DNA from: Dyella sp. SG609
Lineage (GTDB): Bacteria; Pseudomonadota; Gammaproteobacteria; Xanthomonadales; Rhodanobacteraceae
Direction: 5' to 3'
Assembly: GCF_012275375.1 (NCBI RefSeq)
Contig: NZ_JAAZQJ010000012.1
Span: forward strand, 1 to 64,000
Length of the DNA: 64,000 bases
Shown: one piece after another, positions 61,927 through 64,000 of the stretch
Layout: each line of letters begins with the position of its first letter
How positions within the stretch are numbered: position 1 is the first letter of the stretch
Translations under genes and position numbers: made by a program
The notes under the pieces: model-generated
What the model was told of the DNA's origin: nothing
The model's input: the letters and a program-made list of their open reading frames with translations, nothing else
Databases searched by the model: none

Positions 61927-62784
61927 TCAGGCCGCCGGGCGCAGCTCCGAGAGATTGCGCCGGTGCCGGGCCAGGGGCGCCAGCGCCAGGCCGGAGGCGG
62001 GCGAGGGCAGCACCAGCTCGCGGCTGGCGCGGCCGAGCGCGGCCGGCTGCTCGCTCCAGTGGATCAGCTCCATGGCGCCGGTGTGGTCCTCGACCAGGGC
62101 GGTGCAGTGCTCCACCCAGTCGCCGTCGTTGAGGTACAGCACACCGCCCATGTCGCGCACGTGGCCGAAATGGATGTGGCCGCAGATATGCCCGTCGAAG
62201 CCGCGCTCGCGCGCATCGGTGGCCACGCGTTCCTCGTAGGCGCGGATATAGGCCAGCGCCTTGCGGATATGCGACTTCACGATGATCGACAGCGGCAGGT
62301 AGGGCAGCTCCAGCCGGCGCCGCATGGCATGCACGCGGCGGTTGGTCCAGCAGATGAAGCGGTGCATCACCTCGCCCAGGTGCAGCATCCAGGTGCGACC
62401 GATCTGTTCCGGATCGAATTCGTCGCCGTGGCTGACCCGGTAGCGGCGCCCGTCGGCGCCTTCGTGCACGGCATCCAGCGCGATGCGCACGCCGCCGAAG
62501 CTCTGCCCGGCCAGGCCGCGCAGCGGGGCGTCGTGGTTGCCGGGGATATAGATCACCTCGATCCCCCGCCGCGCCATGTCCAGCACTTCGGCCAGCACCG
62601 CGCCGTGGTCGGCATGCCACCAGATGCGCTTCGAAAGCGCTTCCATGTCGATGATGTCGCCGACGAGATAAAGCTTCTCGCAGCGCAGCTTGCGCAGGAA
62701 GTCGAGCAGGTAGGAAGCCTTGCAGTCAGGCGTGCCCAGATGCACGTCGGAGATGAAGGCGCTGCGGCAGTGGAAGGTCGCCAT
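61927..62784 (-). CDS. LpxH-like metallophosphoesterase (putative UDP-2,3-diacylglucosamine hydrolase)
   Basis: The product is 285 residues. The metallophosphoesterase motifs are in order: SDVHLG, GDIIDM, GNHD, VSHGDEFD and GHIHFGHVRD. The arrangement and the MRRRLELPYLPLSIIVKSHI insert resemble LpxH-related enzymes that cleave UDP-2,3-diacylglucosamine in lipid A synthesis. It is longer than E. coli LpxH (about 240 residues) and could be a separate paralogue, so no symbol is given. GGGAGAG precedes the ATG. A GDSL hydrolase gene is upstream on the same strand. Confidence 0.75.
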   Translation of the reverse strand: MATFHCRSAFISDVHLGTPDCKASYLLDFLRKLRCEKLYLVGDIIDMEALSKRIWWHADHGAVLAEVLDMARRGIEVIYIPGNHDAPLRGLAGQSFGGVRIALDAVHEGADGRRYRVSHGDEFDPEQIGRTWMLHLGEVMHRFICWTNRRVHAMRRRLELPYLPLSIIVKSHIRKALAYIRAYEERVATDARERGFDGHICGHIHFGHVRDMGGVLYLNDGDWVEHCTALVEDHTGAMELIHWSEQPAALGRASRELVLPSPASGLALAPLARHRRNLSELRPAA

Positions 62785-62885
62785 GGCTGTCTCTCCCGGT
62801 GGTATCCGGGAGCTCAGTCTGCGCGGGGCAGGTCACCGGCTCGTGGCGGCGCGGTTGCAGCTTTGTTGCGATGCGAAAGGCGTGC

Positions 62886-63482
62886 TCAGGCCAGCAGGGC
62901 GCGCGCGGCCGGCAGCGCGGCTTCGGCCCATAGCGCGTATTGCGCGGCGGAGGGATGCAGGCCGTCGTCGGCGAGCAGGGCGGGGAAGTCGCGCGAGATC
63001 GGCGCGATGTCCACGAAGGCCGCGCCCATGGAGCGGGTTTCCGCGACGGCGACGGCGTTGAAGGCGTCCAGCTCCGCAGCGATGCGCGCGGTGTCGCGGC
63101 CGCTGTCGCGGGCGAACGGGGTGACGCCCCAGTCCGGAATCGACAGCACCAGCACGTGGCCGGGGCGGCCGCCGGCCAGCGCGATCGCGCGTTCCAGCAG
63201 GCGGCGGAATTCACCTCGGTACGCGTCGGCGGAACGGCCGCGGTATTGGTTGTTGACGCCGATCAGCAGGCTGGCCAGGTCGTATGGCGGCGCGAACGCG
63301 GCGGTGTCCATCGCCGCCGAGAGTTCGTCGGTGGTCCAGCCGGTGGTGGCGAGGATGATGGGGTCCGCCAGCGCCACGCCCTGCGCGCGCAGGGCGGCGG
63401 CCAGGCGCATCGGCCAGCGGCCCTCGGCGGGCACGCCTTCGCCGATGGTGTAGGAATCGCCGAGCGCGAGATAGCTGAGCAT
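62886..63482 (-). CDS. SGNH/GDSL-type hydrolase
   Basis: The product is 198 residues, cytoplasmic, with no signal peptide. Block I is LALGDSYTIGEG with the nucleophile Ser, block III is LIGVNNQYRG, and block V is DDGLHPSAAQY with the catalytic Asp and His. Such enzymes hydrolyse esters or thioesters; the substrate is unknown. It follows the aminotransferase gene by seven bases on the same strand, implying an operon. Confidence 0.85.
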   Translation of the reverse strand: MLSYLALGDSYTIGEGVPAEGRWPMRLAAALRAQGVALADPIILATTGWTTDELSAAMDTAAFAPPYDLASLLIGVNNQYRGRSADAYRGEFRRLLERAIALAGGRPGHVLVLSIPDWGVTPFARDSGRDTARIAAELDAFNAVAVAETRSMGAAFVDIAPISRDFPALLADDGLHPSAAQYALWAEAALPAARALLA

Positions 63483-63489
63483 GCGGCGG

Positions 63490-64000
63490 TCAGGCGACCG
63501 CGCGCGTCTGCTGTCCCTCGGCCATGCGCGCGAGCACGCGCTCGATGCGCACGAACACCTCGCGCAGCTGTTCCGGCGGCGGCAGCAGGGTCAGGCGCAG
63601 ATGGCGGCTGGCCGGCACGTTGAAGCTGCTGCCCGGCACCACCAGCACGGATTCTTCTTCCAGCAGGCGCAGGGCGAAGGCATTGTCGTCGAAATGCGGC
63701 ACGCGGTCGGCGCGCACGCGCGGGAACGCGTACAGCGCGCCGCCGGGGGCGACCAGGTCGAGGAATTCGCTCTGCGCCACGCCTTCCAGGATCATCCGCC
63801 GCGCCTCGTGCAGCCGCCCGCCGGGCGAAGTGAGCGCGCCGATGGTCGGCTTGCTCTCCAGCGCCGGGCGCACCGCCCATTGCGCGGTGACGTTCGCGCA
63901 CAGGCGCAGCGCGGCCAGCAGCTGCAGGGCGTCGCGGTAGTCGTGGGTGCGCGACGGGTCGCCGGAAAGGCTCATCCAGCCCACCCGGTAGCCGCAGGCG
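63490..64000 (-). CDS. Aminotransferase class I/II, C-terminal part (alanine aminotransferase-like), runs off the window
   Basis: About 169 residues are visible, and the 5' end lies beyond 64000. The segment ACGYRVGWMSLSGD matches the stretch after the pyridoxal-phosphate lysine in AlaA/AlaC-type enzymes (usually RAAGYRxGW). LYAFPRVRAD, LLEEESVLVVPGSSFN and HLRLTLLPPPEQL carry the carboxylate-binding arginine region and the typical C-terminus. It would interconvert pyruvate and alanine. The lysine itself is outside the window. The downstream GDSL gene starts seven bases after its stop. Confidence 0.85.
   Translation of the reverse strand, partial: ACGYRVGWMSLSGDPSRTHDYRDALQLLAALRLCANVTAQWAVRPALESKPTIGALTSPGGRLHEARRMILEGVAQSEFLDLVAPGGALYAFPRVRADRVPHFDDNAFALRLLEEESVLVVPGSSFNVPASRHLRLTLLPPPEQLREVFVRIERVLARMAEGQQTRAVA

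Overview
The window is about 64 kb of GC-rich, gene-dense chromosome. Gene content, order and relatedness suggest a gammaproteobacterium of the order Xanthomonadales, most likely Rhodanobacteraceae (Dyella, Luteibacter or Rhodanobacter type). Indicators are the order rho / trxA / rhlB / ftsE-ftsX / ung / rpoH, a fused glutaredoxin-rhodanese protein, large Oar-like TonB-dependent receptors and abundant palindromic intergenic repeats. No rRNA or tRNA gene, CRISPR array, insertion sequence or prophage was recognised. Species-level identity is inference.

Layout. Positions 1-4.4 kb are a visibly less GC-rich accessory stretch: small membrane proteins (one frameshifted at a C7 run), a thioredoxin-fold periplasmic protein behind a tiny four-cysteine peptide gene, a small conserved gene with a broken second copy, and a pentapeptide-repeat protein. 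Positions 4.5-10.8 kb hold a secreted alpha/beta hydrolase, a Coa1-like membrane protein, a VOC protein, a class C beta-lactamase-like serine hydrolase with its coupled membrane partner, and a divergent MerR/SDR pair. Positions 11-18.5 kb hold the alpha-2-macroglobulin lipoprotein and penicillin-binding protein 1C pair. Positions 19.8-29.3 kb form the core block: rho, trxA, rhlB, ftsEX, a double-receiver response regulator, ung and rpoH. A perfect CIRCE element lies in front of rpoH. Positions 29.3-37.6 kb hold a two-component system followed by a three-gene RND efflux operon, flanked by two long related repeats. Positions 37.7-52.6 kb are housekeeping: transaldolase, type II NADH dehydrogenase, PriA, a DUF3667-like protein, a MATE exporter, SppA, an ABC ATPase with a lipoprotein, an SDR, a DUF4124 protein, DegV and AMP nucleosidase. 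Positions 53.3-60.2 kb hold two convergent paralogous TonB-dependent receptors with long, structured upstream regions. Positions 60.7-64 kb hold the Grx-HesB-rhodanese fusion, an LpxH-like phosphoesterase, a GDSL hydrolase and the C-terminal part of an aminotransferase that runs off the end.

How parts fit together. Rho and RhlB both carry long disordered R/G/Q-rich extensions and sit with trxA between them. The two-component system is adjacent to, and may control, the efflux operon. The A2M/PBP1C pair links protease trapping with cell-wall repair. At least three families of paired palindromic repeats occupy intergenic gaps, and one copy supplies the last codons of the sensor kinase.

Most interesting for follow-up: the 48-residue four-Cys, GG-containing peptide with an attenuator-like hairpin and a thioredoxin-fold partner (1270-2392); the CIRCE operator on rpoH; the 17-bp palindrome shared by both TonB-receptor upstream regions; and the inverted DnaA-box pair upstream of priA. 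All calls come from reading the sequence; no database search was run.
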